Shown: one piece after another, positions 8,920 to 17,887 of the stretch
How the letters are laid out: each line of letters begins with the position of its first letter
How positions within the stretch are numbered: position 1 is the stretch's first letter
Assembly (NCBI RefSeq): GCF_019977735.1
Contig: NZ_AP025018.1
Span: 1,984,001 to 2,048,000, forward strand
Source of the DNA: Calothrix sp. PCC 7716
GTDB taxonomy: Bacteria > Cyanobacteriota > Cyanobacteriia > Cyanobacteriales > Nostocaceae
DNA length: 64,000 nt
Direction: 5' to 3'
The notes under the pieces: model-generated
What the model was told of the DNA's origin: nothing
Seen by the model: the letters and a program-made list of their open reading frames with translations, nothing else
Database searches by the model: none
Translations under genes and position numbers: made by a program

Positions 8920-9972
8920 TTAACGCACCTCTATACTTTGCCGGACAGCAACTGATAACTCATTGCTGTTATATTCAACCGCTCGTATATTTTCATGTTG
9001 ACGGCTTAAACGGAATAATTTTCCAATGGAATCATCTTCTAATTGAGCTAATGCTTCCTGAAAAGATGCTATACAGTCCCAGCTATGAGTAGTTGCAAAT
9101 ACTTGAATATCAAGCTCTTGAGCAATTTCAAGGATAAAGTGCCACATCTCACTTTGGGCTTCATAATGTAGTCCTGTTTCGATTTCATCTACTAGTAAAA
9201 ATCCATTTTCTACTGTTACTGATGCCATTGCTATAGCCAGAATACGGCGCATTCCTTCACCCATACTAATTAATGGTATTGGCTGAGGATAAGTATCTAG
9301 TTTAAGAAGAATGCTGGAATGATAATTTGGGTAACTAGTAAATCCAACCCTTCTCACTGCTGGTTCTAAAATTTGCAGCGCTGAAACAACTTTATTTTCT
9401 TTCGGTGTAAGTAAAATACTGTTCCATAGCTCAGATAATTTTTGATAATTTAGATTACTGCTTGCCAATAATAAACTTGGCTTCTTTGGCAGCAGAGGCA
9501 AATTATCTTGTTTAACAACTGTTCCATCAGCTAGTAGATTAATTTTAATTGGAGCATTAGAACCGTAGGTACAAATAATTTCAAACGCATCTTGATTAAA
9601 TATATGTTTATTATTTATCTTACGTATACTCAATGATAAATCTGAATTTGATGACTTAATTAAGATATCTTGATTACCATGTGATTGAAAACCGTAAAAT
9701 AAATTACGAACTTCCTCGCTTAAATACTGAGATAATTGATATTGATTCCCATCTCCACTAAGACCAGGAAGTTTATCAGTCTCAGCGCGATTTTGAAGTA
9801 ATTCAATTAAAGAGCGGTTAATATCATCTTGATTAACTAATAAATATATAGCTTCTAGCAAGCTGGTTTTTCCACTGTTATTCATGCCAACCAGCAGATT
9901 TACTCTCGCAAAATCCTTGATGTGTAAATCCTTGAAGCAGCGATAGTTTTGTACTGTCAAGTCATTTAACAT
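8920..9972 (-). CDS. AAA family ATPase (OLD/RecF-like, AAA_15 type)
   Basis: A 350-residue ABC-type AAA protein that starts with the typical LTVQNYRCFKDL. The Walker A motif is GMNNSGKT (residues 29-36), the ABC-signature-like segment is ISMGEGMRRILAIA, and Walker B is LLVDEIETGLH with the following D-loop and switch ATTHSWD. There is no TOPRIM nuclease domain, so it is the ATPase-only version. Relatives act in DNA repair or phage defence, often with a nuclease partner; no partner is evident here because the neighbouring gene at 8404 converges on it and is unrelated. Confidence 0.82.
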   Translation of the reverse strand: MLNDLTVQNYRCFKDLHIKDFARVNLLVGMNNSGKTSLLEAIYLLVNQDDINRSLIELLQNRAETDKLPGLSGDGNQYQLSQYLSEEVRNLFYGFQSHGNQDILIKSSNSDLSLSIRKINNKHIFNQDAFEIICTYGSNAPIKINLLADGTVVKQDNLPLLPKKPSLLLASSNLNYQKLSELWNSILLTPKENKVVSALQILEPAVRRVGFTSYPNYHSSILLKLDTYPQPIPLISMGEGMRRILAIAMASVTVENGFLLVDEIETGLHYEAQSEMWHFILEIAQELDIQVFATTHSWDCIASFQEALAQLEDDSIGKLFRLSRQHENIRAVEYNSNELSVAVRQSIEVR

Positions 9973-10100
9973 GAAATCCTCGGCGCCGTCCTGCGCTTAT
10001 ATTATCTCCTATTTTAATAACCTTCGCTCACCCAGGCGCCGCAATGCTACAAACGTGATTATATTTTTTTAAATATTACACGGCAAATGAATTCAATCCC

Positions 10101-10161
10101 CGTAGGATAGGCATCTTGCCTGTCCGTATATATGTAGGACAGGCGAGACGCCTATCCTACG
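10101..10161. repeat. Long hairpin repeat (CGTAGGATAGGC family)
   Basis: CGTAGGATAGGC at 10101-10112 pairs with GCCTATCCTACG ending at 10161, and the inner arms GCCTGTCC and GGACAGGC also pair, leaving a short AT-rich loop. It is a typical cyanobacterial intergenic hairpin. It sits in the 365-base gap between the AAA ATPase start and nirB, which otherwise holds the NtcA promoter and two GGCGCC palindromes. Confidence 0.8.
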
Positions 10162-10258
10162 TGATTCGTTACAAAAATTAATATTTCATTATATAACTTT
10201 TGGTAGATGTGTAAATAGAATCGTCCACATGCATAATCCGGATTAAGAATAAGATTCG

Positions 10259-10299
10259 GTATCAAACGCTACGATTTAAAGCTTCTAATTTTTTACGCT
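10259..10299 (+). promoter_or_regulatory. NtcA-activated promoter of nirB
   Basis: A perfect NtcA box GTA-TCAAACGC-TAC lies at 10259-10272. A -10 element of the TAN3T type, TACGCT, follows at 10294-10299, 21 bases after the box, close to the 22-23 bases usual for class II NtcA-activated promoters. This would start transcription about 30 bases before the nirB ATG and make nitrite reduction dependent on nitrogen limitation. Confidence 0.7.
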
Positions 10300-10337
10300 T
10301 AACGTAGGAGCGAACAAGAGCGTAGGTAAATTCCTGT

Positions 10338-12872
10338 ATGGGTAAGAATTTAGTTGTGATTGGCAATGGCATGGTCGGTCACAGGTTTTTGGAACGGATG
10401 ATAGAGTCTAATGATGGCGCCAGTGCAAATTGGAATTTAATTACTTTTTGCGAAGAACCGCGCGTTGCTTATGACCGGGTTAACCTCAGCAGCTTTTTTT
10501 CTGGTAAAAGTGCAGCAGACCTGACTTTGGTTGAACCTGGTTTTTATCAAGATAATAATGTCAAGATTTACATTGGTGACAAGGTTGTTTCTATAGACCG
10601 TGCGAATAAACAAGTTGTTTCTCAGAACGGTGTTAGTTTAACTTACGACAAATTAGTTATCGCTACTGGTTCATATCCATTTGTACCTCCTATTAAAGGA
10701 CAGAATACTGAAGGAACGTTCGTTTATCGGACTATTGAAGATTTAGAGGCAATTGCAAACTACGGTAAAAACTGCAAAGTTGGGGTAGTTGTTGGTGGTG
10801 GGTTACTCGGTTTAGAGTGTGCGAATGCTTTAAAAAATCTTGGAGTTCAAACCCATGTCGTGGAATTTATGCCGCGTTTGATGCCTGTTCAAGTTGATGA
10901 TGGTGGTGGAAGTGTATTACGAAAACGCATTGAAGATTTGGGAGTGAGCATTCATACGAGCAAATCTACTACAGAAATTGTCAGCGAACAAGGTAAAGTT
11001 CACAAAATGCTGTTTGCCGATGGTTCTGAGTTGCAAACTGACATGATTGTGTTTTCAGCAGGTATTCGTCCGCGCGATGAGTTAGCGAAAAGTTGTGAGT
11101 TGCAACTTGGTGAACGTGGCGGAATTGTTATTAATGATTTTTGTCAAACTTCTGATAATGATATTTACGCTATTGGTGAATGCGCGCTTCACCAAAATAG
11201 AATTTACGGTTTAGTGGCGCCTGGTTATAAGATGGCGGAAGTTGCAGCAGACCATTTGCGTGATTTTCACTTCAGTGAAAACTTCTTCACAGGCGCCGAC
11301 ATGTCAACCAAGTTAAAGTTACTAGGTGTAGATGTAGCTTCGTTTGGTGATGCGTTTGCGAAGACACCCGGTTCAAAAGAAATAGTTATTCAAAACGCAG
11401 TTGAGGGAACTTATAAAAAGCTAGTTATTAATTCGGAAAGTACTTATTTACTAGGTGGAATTTTAGTTGGTGATGGCTCTGCATATGGAATGCTACATCA
11501 AATGGTGCAGAACCAAATACCTCTACCACAGCACCCTGAAGATTTAATATTGCCACAGCGTACAGCTAGCAAAGCTTCATTTGGCGTAGAGAGTTTACCT
11601 GATACTGCCCAGATTTGTTCGTGTAATAACGTTAGTAAAGGCGCCATTTGCAGTGCGATACGCGACCAAAAATTAATGGATATAGGCGCCGTTAAGCAAT
11701 GTACGCAAGCTGGTACAGGATGCGGTGGATGTGTTCCTTTGGTGACAGATTTACTTAAAGATGAATTAAAGAAAGCTGGTGTCGAAGTAAAAAATCATTT
11801 GTGCGAACACTTTGCATATTCTAGACAAGAGTTATATCACCTTGTTCGTAGTCAAAAAATTATCACATTCGATGAATTATTACACAACCACGGTAAAGGT
11901 AAAGGATGCGAAATTTGTAAACCTGCCGTTGCGTCAATTTTAGCTTCCGCTTGGAATGATTATATTCTCAACCCACCTCACACGGGACTGCAAGATACTA
12001 ACGATGCTTTTCTTGCCAATATTCAAAAAGATGGTTCTTATTCAGTAATACCTCGCATACCAGGAGGAGAAATTACACCAGATGGTTTAATCACTATTGG
12101 TCAAATAGCCAAAGATTTTGGATTATATACCAAAATAACAGGTGCCCAGCGTATAGATATGTTCGGCGCCAGAGTAGACCAGTTACCCCACATTTGGAAG
12201 CGTTTAGTAGATGCTGGTTTTGAATCGGGTCATGCTTATGGTAAAGCATTACGAACCGTAAAATCTTGTGTTGGTAGTACTTGGTGTAGATTTGGTGTCC
12301 AAGATTCTGTAGGGATGTCGATTAAATTAGAATTAAGATATCGCGGATTGCGGGCGCCGCACAAATTAAAGAGTGCTGTTTCTGGATGTACACGTGAATG
12401 TGCAGAAGCACAAAGTAAAGACTTTGGAGTTATTGCCACAGAAAACGGTTGGAACCTTTATGTATGTGGTAACGGTGGTATGAAACCACAACATGCTCAA
12501 CTTTTAGCAGCAGACTTAGACGACGAAACTTTAATTAAATATATAGACCGTTTCTTAATGTTCTATATTCGTACAGCTAACCGTTTAGAACGTACTGCGA
12601 CTTGGTTCAATAAGTTAGAAGGTGGTATTGAATATCTCAAAGAAGTAGTTATCGAAGACTCTTTGGGAATATGTGCCGAACTTGAAGCAGAAATGGCGCA
12701 TCATGTAGAAACTTATGCTTGTGAATGGAAAGCAACTATTGAAGACCCCGCAAAAATCGCACGCTTCCGTCACTTTATTAACACCGACGATACTGACCCC
12801 AATTTAGTATACGTCGAAGAAAGAGAACAACGGCGCCCTGCCAGTCAAGAAGAAAGAACAGTATTAATTTAA
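10338..12872 (+). CDS. nirB: NAD(P)H-dependent nitrite reductase large subunit
   Basis: An 844-residue flavo-sirohaem enzyme, the usual NirB length, reducing nitrite to ammonium in the cytosol. The N-terminal half is a FAD/NAD(P)H oxidoreductase (VVIGNGMVGHRFLERM at the start, VVGGGLLGLECANAL for the second nucleotide fold). BFD-like [2Fe-2S] cysteines follow at CSCNNVS and GTGCGGC, with further cysteines at KGKGCEIC. The sirohaem/[4Fe-4S] ligands are in SCVGSTWCRFG and SGCTRECAEAQ. nirD follows 115 bases downstream, separated by a hairpin repeat. Most cyanobacteria use ferredoxin-dependent NirA instead, so this pair is notable. The upstream NtcA box supports an assimilatory role. Confidence 0.92.
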   Translation: MGKNLVVIGNGMVGHRFLERMIESNDGASANWNLITFCEEPRVAYDRVNLSSFFSGKSAADLTLVEPGFYQDNNVKIYIGDKVVSIDRANKQVVSQNGVSLTYDKLVIATGSYPFVPPIKGQNTEGTFVYRTIEDLEAIANYGKNCKVGVVVGGGLLGLECANALKNLGVQTHVVEFMPRLMPVQVDDGGGSVLRKRIEDLGVSIHTSKSTTEIVSEQGKVHKMLFADGSELQTDMIVFSAGIRPRDELAKSCELQLGERGGIVINDFCQTSDNDIYAIGECALHQNRIYGLVAPGYKMAEVAADHLRDFHFSENFFTGADMSTKLKLLGVDVASFGDAFAKTPGSKEIVIQNAVEGTYKKLVINSESTYLLGGILVGDGSAYGMLHQMVQNQIPLPQHPEDLILPQRTASKASFGVESLPDTAQICSCNNVSKGAICSAIRDQKLMDIGAVKQCTQAGTGCGGCVPLVTDLLKDELKKAGVEVKNHLCEHFAYSRQELYHLVRSQKIITFDELLHNHGKGKGCEICKPAVASILASAWNDYILNPPHTGLQDTNDAFLANIQKDGSYSVIPRIPGGEITPDGLITIGQIAKDFGLYTKITGAQRIDMFGARVDQLPHIWKRLVDAGFESGHAYGKALRTVKSCVGSTWCRFGVQDSVGMSIKLELRYRGLRAPHKLKSAVSGCTRECAEAQSKDFGVIATENGWNLYVCGNGGMKPQHAQLLAADLDDETLIKYIDRFLMFYIRTANRLERTATWFNKLEGGIEYLKEVVIEDSLGICAELEAEMAHHVETYACEWKATIEDPAKIARFRHFINTDDTDPNLVYVEEREQRRPASQEERTVLI

Positions 12873-12955
12873 TCCCCCCTAACCCCCCTTAATAAGGGGG
12901 GAACAAGAAATAATTTTTTTAGCCCCCCCTTATCAAGGGGGGGTTGGGGGGGATC
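12872..12955. repeat. G/C-tract palindromic repeat between nirB and nirD
   Basis: ATCCCCCCTAACCCCCCTT and its near-complement AAGGGGGGGTTGGGGGGGAT bracket an inner set of the same tracts (CCCCCCTTAATAAGGGGGG and CCCCCCCTTATCAAGGGG), so nested hairpins can form. The element begins at the nirB stop codon. Related single copies lie at 30314-30348 (inside tlyA) and 60771-60804. Confidence 0.85.
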
Positions 12956-12987
12956 AATCTTATCAACAATACTCAATATGTAAACCT

Positions 12988-13344
12988 ATGCTTCAAACTG
13001 CATCAAACCAACAAACAACGCAATGGATAACCGTTTGTTCTCTTGAACAAATCATTCCGAATACAGGAGTATGTGCATTACTTAAAGGCAAACAAATAGC
13101 GATATTCCGAATAGGAAACACCGAAGAAATTTATGCTATTTGCAACTACGACCCCTTTAGTAAAGCATACGTTTTATCTAGAGGAATTATTGGCGACCGT
13201 AACGGTGTTCCAAAAGTTGCTTCTCCCATCTACAAACAAAACTTCAATTTAATTACAGGTCAATGTTTAGATAACGAAGCAATCAGCGTTCGCGCGTTTC
13301 CAACTAAAGTAGTTGATGGTCAAGTAATGGTAAATGTAGCATAA
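12988..13344 (+). CDS. nirD: Nitrite reductase small subunit (Rieske-like fold)
   Basis: A 118-residue protein with the NirD pattern: TVCSLEQIIPNTGVCALL at the N-terminus, IAIFRIG, then YAICNYDPFSKAYVLSRGI and VASPIYKQNFNLITG. NirD has a Rieske-type fold but lacks the cluster-binding Cys/His set, as here. It forms the assimilatory enzyme with NirB. It lies downstream of nirB after a palindromic repeat that could alter mRNA stability between the two genes. Confidence 0.9.
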   Translation: MLQTASNQQTTQWITVCSLEQIIPNTGVCALLKGKQIAIFRIGNTEEIYAICNYDPFSKAYVLSRGIIGDRNGVPKVASPIYKQNFNLITGQCLDNEAISVRAFPTKVVDGQVMVNVA

Positions 13345-13349
13345 TTTTT

Positions 13350-13418
13350 TACCACAGAGACACGGAGTACACAGAGAGGTGGAGTATACATCTCTGTCCC
13401 CTCTGCGCCTCTGTGGTA
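13350..13418. repeat. Palindromic repeat (TACCACAGAG)
   Basis: TACCACAGAG at 13350-13359 pairs with CTCTGTGGTA ending at 13418, with inner ACAGAGAGG/CCCTCTG arms. It follows nirD by five bases and may act as the transcript end hairpin, although no clean T-tract follows. Related text with the words CCACAGA and TTCACAGAG is at about 43195-43228. Confidence 0.7.
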
Positions 13419-13423
13419 ATTAT

Positions 13424-13540
13424 CTTATATCTTGCACCTAGATTTATAAATGTAATTTTATTTACCAATTCTCTGATTATACTCATACCCGCCTAGGGTT
13501 AAAACCTGTAGGCTAAGAGCTACTGTTCATTAAAATCAAC
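13424..13540. repeat. Dispersed repeat, copy 1 of an inverted pair
   Basis: This stretch (CTTATATCTTGCACCTA ... CTCATACCCGCCTA ... TAGGCTAA ... GTTCATTAAAATCAAC) is a diverged inverted copy of 55987-56106. The best-kept blocks are ATATCTTGCACCTA, CTCATACCCGCCTA and TTCATTAAAAT. No gene is seen in it. Confidence 0.7.
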
Positions 13541-13621
13541 TAAATTAATCAGCAACATTAGAAACATGTTTATTTTAAATTACTGATTTATACGTAGGAT
13601 GCTAGATATAAGTTATACTTG

Positions 13622-13840
13622 TTACCATGTTTCTTTTGGTAGAATTAGAGCCTGTAAACTAACAAGGAACGGGTCAAGATAACTATCTTCTTCTGCATAT
13701 ACGGCGTTTAACTCTTCTGTAAGATTTGAAGAAGATTCTGATTCTTCACTTTGCTGTTTTGCTTTGCTTACTTTATCGTTACTATTTAATATTTGGTGTT
13801 TTTGTTGCAAATTTTGGTTTAATAACTCATCTGAACTCAT
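13622..13840 (-). CDS. Small acidic protein, unknown
   Basis: A 72-residue acidic, serine- and glutamine-rich protein (MSSDELLNQNLQQKHQIL at the start, EESESSSNLTEELNAVY in the middle, LVSLQALILPKETW at the end). It has no membrane segment. The polar first two-thirds and hydrophobic tail recall peptide precursors or small regulatory proteins, but there is no modifying enzyme nearby and I cannot assign a function. It may share a transcript with the genes at 13907-14592. Confidence 0.4.
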   Translation of the reverse strand: MSSDELLNQNLQQKHQILNSNDKVSKAKQQSEESESSSNLTEELNAVYAEEDSYLDPFLVSLQALILPKETW

Positions 13841-13906
13841 AAATTTAGGTGCCTCACATACTCACATACTCTACTTTAACGAGCGATTAATTGATAAACC
13901 TAAATA

Positions 13907-14365
13907 TTAAGCAGGTATAGCTTCATTATCATAAGACCAATTACTACCTGGACCAAGAGAAAGGACATTTCCATCTGGTGTATAGAGCATCCAATGCTCA
14001 TAATCTTCAGAATAAATTGAAAATAGTCTTAATATAACTTCATTTTCAAAGGTAAAGACCGTATCCCAAATAGGAGGCTGTATATCAATTGACTGCAACG
14101 ACAACCCTTCTAAACGCACAATTGCTGACTCTATTTTACTTCGCTCATCTTCAGAAGCCGCTAAAACTTTGCCTGCTTGTTCTAGGCGCCATACACAATT
14201 ATAAATCCACAAATGCCATTCCCCATGAACCTGTTGATGTCCATTAGTATTTAACAATGGTTGACCAAACTCCAAAGTCAGAAAACTACCAACCCCCAAG
14301 GAGACACCCCAGGCTTTTTGTCCCAACAATAAACTAATTCTTGACTTGACTTCATTAATGTTCAT
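13907..14365 (-). CDS. Unknown protein, possible immunity-type protein
   Basis: A 152-residue soluble protein, beta-rich with many aromatics: SLGVGSFLTLEFGQPLL, GEWHLWIYNCVWRLE, and a C-terminal HWMLYTPDGNVLSLGPGS. I cannot name the family. Its small size, the following position relative to a toxin-tip-like gene (17 bases apart) and the tryptophan-rich beta pattern are like immunity proteins of polymorphic toxins; this is inference. Confidence 0.5.
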   Translation of the reverse strand: MNINEVKSRISLLLGQKAWGVSLGVGSFLTLEFGQPLLNTNGHQQVHGEWHLWIYNCVWRLEQAGKVLAASEDERSKIESAIVRLEGLSLQSIDIQPPIWDTVFTFENEVILRLFSIYSEDYEHWMLYTPDGNVLSLGPGSNWSYDNEAIPA

Positions 14366-14382
14366 TTTTATACACCATCATT

Positions 14383-14592
14383 TTAGTTATCAAACTCTTT
14401 TAGACCTTCTTCTATAATTCCATGATAACCATAATCCTGACCACTGATCGCATCGTGTAAACGACGAACCTCACGTTTGGAAAGTTTTCGCCCTATAAGT
14501 TTTTCAATTTCACGAATAGCATCCGTGAATTGCTTATTCTGAGCTCTATTGCCCTTGGGTGTTCCTTCCGAAGACATGAGATGTATCCTCAT
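14383..14592 (-). CDS. Orphan toxin C-terminal-like small protein
   Basis: A 69-residue protein; the second Met (14577) gives MSSEGTPKGN. The core GNRAQNKQFTDAIREIE, then LSKREVRRLHDAISGQ and YGYHGIIEEGLKEF, resembles the very end of RHS and other polymorphic toxins, where a similar RRLHDxISGQ segment closes the protein. No large carrier protein precedes it: the region upstream (14593-14832) is non-coding and contains the palindrome ATTTTCGT...ACGAAAAT at 14667-14689. It may be a standing tip left by recombination or a small free protein. The gene at 13907-14365 follows after 17 bases. Confidence 0.5.
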   Translation of the reverse strand: MRIHLMSSEGTPKGNRAQNKQFTDAIREIEKLIGRKLSKREVRRLHDAISGQDYGYHGIIEEGLKEFDN

Positions 14593-14832
14593 GTAAGTGT
14601 AGAACTATAATACCAAGACTCAATTAGCATTTATAAATTGTTGATAGTGCGTTACTACCGAGCGTGATTTTTCGTAAATACACGAAAATGTTCTCATTTT
14701 AGGGTTTTCGTGATAAATATAACCAGTAGACTTAAGGCGCCATTCAATGTCCCAAAAGAAACATTGGGGCGACTTTGTGCGTCTGCGTTGTTTTACTGAT
14801 TGTTAAATATATTTTATTCTTAAGTAATTTTT

Positions 14833-16284
14833 ATGGCTTCTTGTGTTCGTACTGTCTTTCTATTATTACTCGGCGCCCAATTAAATACTGTTCCTGTTGC
14901 CCAAGCGCAAACACCAACTCCAACTCCAACCCCTAGAACTATTTGTCCAGCGCAACTTGCATCTAATCTTGATACTGTTATCAACCGTCCATTATTCAAT
15001 AGGGTGCGGTGGGGTTTATTAGTGCAAAATTTGAATGGGCAAACGTTATATAACCGTGATGCGAACAAATTATTTACTCCGGCTTCTAATACTAAATTAC
15101 TAACTACCGCAGCAGCTTTACAACAGTTAGGCGCCAATTTTAGAATTCGCACTTCAGTTTACCAAGAAGCGAATGGAGTATTGCGAGTTGTGGGTAGAGG
15201 AGACCCAAGTATTACTGATACACAGTTAACTGCGTTGGCAAAACAACTTAAAGCTAAAGGTATTACTAGAATTAATAAATTAATTGCTGATGATAGTTTT
15301 GTTCAGGGTGATGTTGTAGTACCTAGCTGGCAATGGGAAGATATACAGTCAGACTACGGCGCCGCTTTTGGTAGTTTTGTAGTGAATGAAAATGCATTTA
15401 CTATTAGGTTGGCACCGCAAGCTGTAGGTAGACCATTACAAATTAACTGGGCAGAGCCAAATGAAGCAAGGATATGGCGACTACTTAACTTGTCTGCAAC
15501 AGCAGCAAACGACCAACCAACAGATTTGAGTGTAACGCGCGACTTATCAGGGAATGTACTAAGAATTCAAGGACAACTTGCAGCCAATGCTAGCCCATTT
15601 GCTGTAACATTACCAGTCGTTGACCCTAATTTCTTCTTTTTGCGTCGGTTTCGTACAGCTTTGGCTTCGGAAGGTATTACTTTAAATGAAACAGCAGTAG
15701 AAGCAACTGGCGCCACAACTACCGAAGTTGCAGCTATTCAGTCACCGACTTTAGGAGAGTTAGCAGCAAAAACAAATGTAGACAGTAATAATTTATATGC
15801 AGAGTCTTTATTGAATACATTAGCTGTTAGACAAACTCGAAAACCAGGACAAACTACATCAGCTTTAGGGTTAGAGGTTCTCAAAACAACCTTAACGCAA
15901 CTTCGAGTTAACCCCACAAGTTACTTCATCGTTGATGGTTCAGGTTTATCGCGTAAAAACTTAATTAGTCCCGAAGCATTAGTACAAGTATTACAAGGAA
16001 TGGCAAAGGCGCCGACTGCATCAATATTCCGCGCGTCATTACCTATAGCAGGTAGAACAGGCACTCTCAAAAACAGATTTCGCGGTACACCCGCAGAAGG
16101 TATAGTTGTAGCAAAAACTGGAACGGTAGGAGGTGTTGTTTCCCTGTCTGGCTATATAACCACAGTCAACTACGAACCCTTAGTATTCAGCGTAATAGTA
16201 AACCAAACCGAACAACCCGCCAGAGTTTTACGCCAAGCTGTAGATGAAATGGTAGTAACAATGACACAACTAAGACGCTGCTAA
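14833..16284 (+). CDS. dacB: D-alanyl-D-alanine carboxypeptidase/endopeptidase (PBP4 type)
   Basis: A 483-residue S13-family penicillin-binding protein that trims peptidoglycan stem peptides in the periplasm. An N-terminal signal peptide (FLLLLGAQLNTVPVAQA) precedes a PT-rich linker. The active-site SXXK is SNTK (85-88, in FTPASNTKLL), the SXN motif is in NVDSNNLYAESLL, and the KTG triad is VAKTGTVGG at about residue 427. The inserted domains between SXXK and SXN are of the usual size. It is divergent from the 14383-14592 gene; no operon partner is seen. Confidence 0.9.
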   Translation: MASCVRTVFLLLLGAQLNTVPVAQAQTPTPTPTPRTICPAQLASNLDTVINRPLFNRVRWGLLVQNLNGQTLYNRDANKLFTPASNTKLLTTAAALQQLGANFRIRTSVYQEANGVLRVVGRGDPSITDTQLTALAKQLKAKGITRINKLIADDSFVQGDVVVPSWQWEDIQSDYGAAFGSFVVNENAFTIRLAPQAVGRPLQINWAEPNEARIWRLLNLSATAANDQPTDLSVTRDLSGNVLRIQGQLAANASPFAVTLPVVDPNFFFLRRFRTALASEGITLNETAVEATGATTTEVAAIQSPTLGELAAKTNVDSNNLYAESLLNTLAVRQTRKPGQTTSALGLEVLKTTLTQLRVNPTSYFIVDGSGLSRKNLISPEALVQVLQGMAKAPTASIFRASLPIAGRTGTLKNRFRGTPAEGIVVAKTGTVGGVVSLSGYITTVNYEPLVFSVIVNQTEQPARVLRQAVDEMVVTMTQLRRC

Positions 16285-16313
16285 AAAATTTTTGATTAAA
16301 TCTCTTCTCTTGT

Positions 16314-16337
16314 GGAACGGGCATCCCTGCCCGTCCC
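16314..16337. repeat. Hairpin repeat (GGACGGGCA family)
   Basis: GGAACGGGCATCCCTGCCCGTCCC forms an imperfect hairpin just after dacB. A related copy lies at 24884-24907 in the other orientation. It has no T-tract, so it is a repeat rather than a clear terminator. Confidence 0.65.
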
Positions 16338-16480
16338 AATATTCTTCTAACACTCAAGATATTAAAGTAATATATAGCACATGTAGTTAAAATGTATTTT
16401 AAATTACATTTAACACTGTTAACTTCAAACTGAGGATCAAAAGTTCAGTAGTTGCTAGAAAGTTAGGCGAAAAGGGTTTA

Positions 16481-17887
16481 ATGTTAAAGAAATTTAAACT
16501 AAGTCCTATTTTTGAGGCTTTTGATGATATGGCGTTTACGCTCCCAGTACAGTATAGTTTTTTGCCTCGTTTTTATCGGCTTGCCAGCGTTAGCGCACTG
16601 TCGAATATGATGGTACCGCTAGCTGGTATTGTTGATATTGCCTTTTTGGGACACTTGGCTGATATTCGTCACTTGGCTGGAGTGGTTCTAGCTACTATCT
16701 TGTTTGACTATCTTTACCGCGTGTTGAAGTTTCTCCGTACTAGCACTAACGCACTAACTGCCCAAGCTGTAGGGCTTGATGACTCGAAGGGTGTGTTACT
16801 TGCTCTTTTGCGAAGCGGTTTGGTAGCGTTGACAATAGGTGTGCTTATTGTATTACTGCAATATCCTTTACAAAAGTTGGGTTTTGCTATTTTGAGCGGT
16901 TCTCCAGAAATTGAAGCGTCGGGAGTTGATTATTTTTGCGCGCGCATTTGGGGGGCGCCTGCTGTTTTACTAAATTTTGTTCTCATTGGTTGGTTTTTGG
17001 GACGTGAGATGAATGGCATTGTGCTGTTTATGTCTATTATTGGTAATGGCTCGAATGTTGCCCTAGATTATTTAATGATTAATAAGTTCGGTTGGGAAAG
17101 TATGGGCGCCGGACTTGCGACAGCAGCGAGTCAGTATTTAGCGTTGATAACTGCTTTGATTTGTTTATGCTTTACTATTCAATGGCAGATATTACCAAAT
17201 GCTGTAAAAGAAGTTTTTGATTGGGCCGCACTTAAAGATACAGTCGTACTCAAGAGTAATATTTTGATTCGTTTCTTGACTTTGATTTCTGCTTATGCAA
17301 TTTTTACTAATATAAGTGCAGCAATGGGAACAACTGTTTTAGCAGAAAATGGTTTGATTCTCCAAATCGCTTTATTGAGCCAGTTTACCATTCAAGGTGT
17401 AGGAATGACGGCTCAAACATTAACTGGTAACTTCAAAGGCAAAGGCGATACACAAAAGCTATTACCTTTGTTGACTGTTTCTGTAATGACTAGTTTGTTA
17501 ATAGCTTTTGTAATTGCAATTGTATCGGTAATATTCCCTGATAAAATATTTGGACTATTAACAAATCACACCGAAGTTAGCCAACACATTAATACTTACA
17601 CTATTTGGTTACTGCCTTTATTAGGGTTTACATCTATTGCTTTTATGTTAGAAGGATATTTCATTGGCTTGAAAGAAGGCGCCACTTTACGCAACGCTGT
17701 TTTAATTGCCTTCTTCTTAGGTTTCCTTCCTCTAGCATTTACCGCTTGGCATTCCCATAATAATCATGTATTATGGCTTGGTCTTGTATCATACATGCTA
17801 ACTATTATATTGGCCCTTAGTATAAATCTGCCTCGTACTATCGGCGCCTTTAACCAACTTTCTTCTGAACCACTTACATCTAACTAG
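16481..17887 (+). CDS. MATE family efflux transporter (DinF-like)
   Basis: A 468-residue inner-membrane protein with about twelve hydrophobic segments arranged as two similar halves. The N-terminal segment SNMMVPLAGIVDIAFLGHL is typical of the MATE/DinF group (multidrug and toxic compound extrusion, coupled to Na+ or H+). The first 25 residues are a cytosolic extension; a later Met at residue 17 (MAFTLPVQY) is an alternative start. No partner regulator is nearby, so the substrate is unknown. Confidence 0.88.
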   Translation: MLKKFKLSPIFEAFDDMAFTLPVQYSFLPRFYRLASVSALSNMMVPLAGIVDIAFLGHLADIRHLAGVVLATILFDYLYRVLKFLRTSTNALTAQAVGLDDSKGVLLALLRSGLVALTIGVLIVLLQYPLQKLGFAILSGSPEIEASGVDYFCARIWGAPAVLLNFVLIGWFLGREMNGIVLFMSIIGNGSNVALDYLMINKFGWESMGAGLATAASQYLALITALICLCFTIQWQILPNAVKEVFDWAALKDTVVLKSNILIRFLTLISAYAIFTNISAAMGTTVLAENGLILQIALLSQFTIQGVGMTAQTLTGNFKGKGDTQKLLPLLTVSVMTSLLIAFVIAIVSVIFPDKIFGLLTNHTEVSQHINTYTIWLLPLLGFTSIAFMLEGYFIGLKEGATLRNAVLIAFFLGFLPLAFTAWHSHNNHVLWLGLVSYMLTIILALSINLPRTIGAFNQLSSEPLTSN

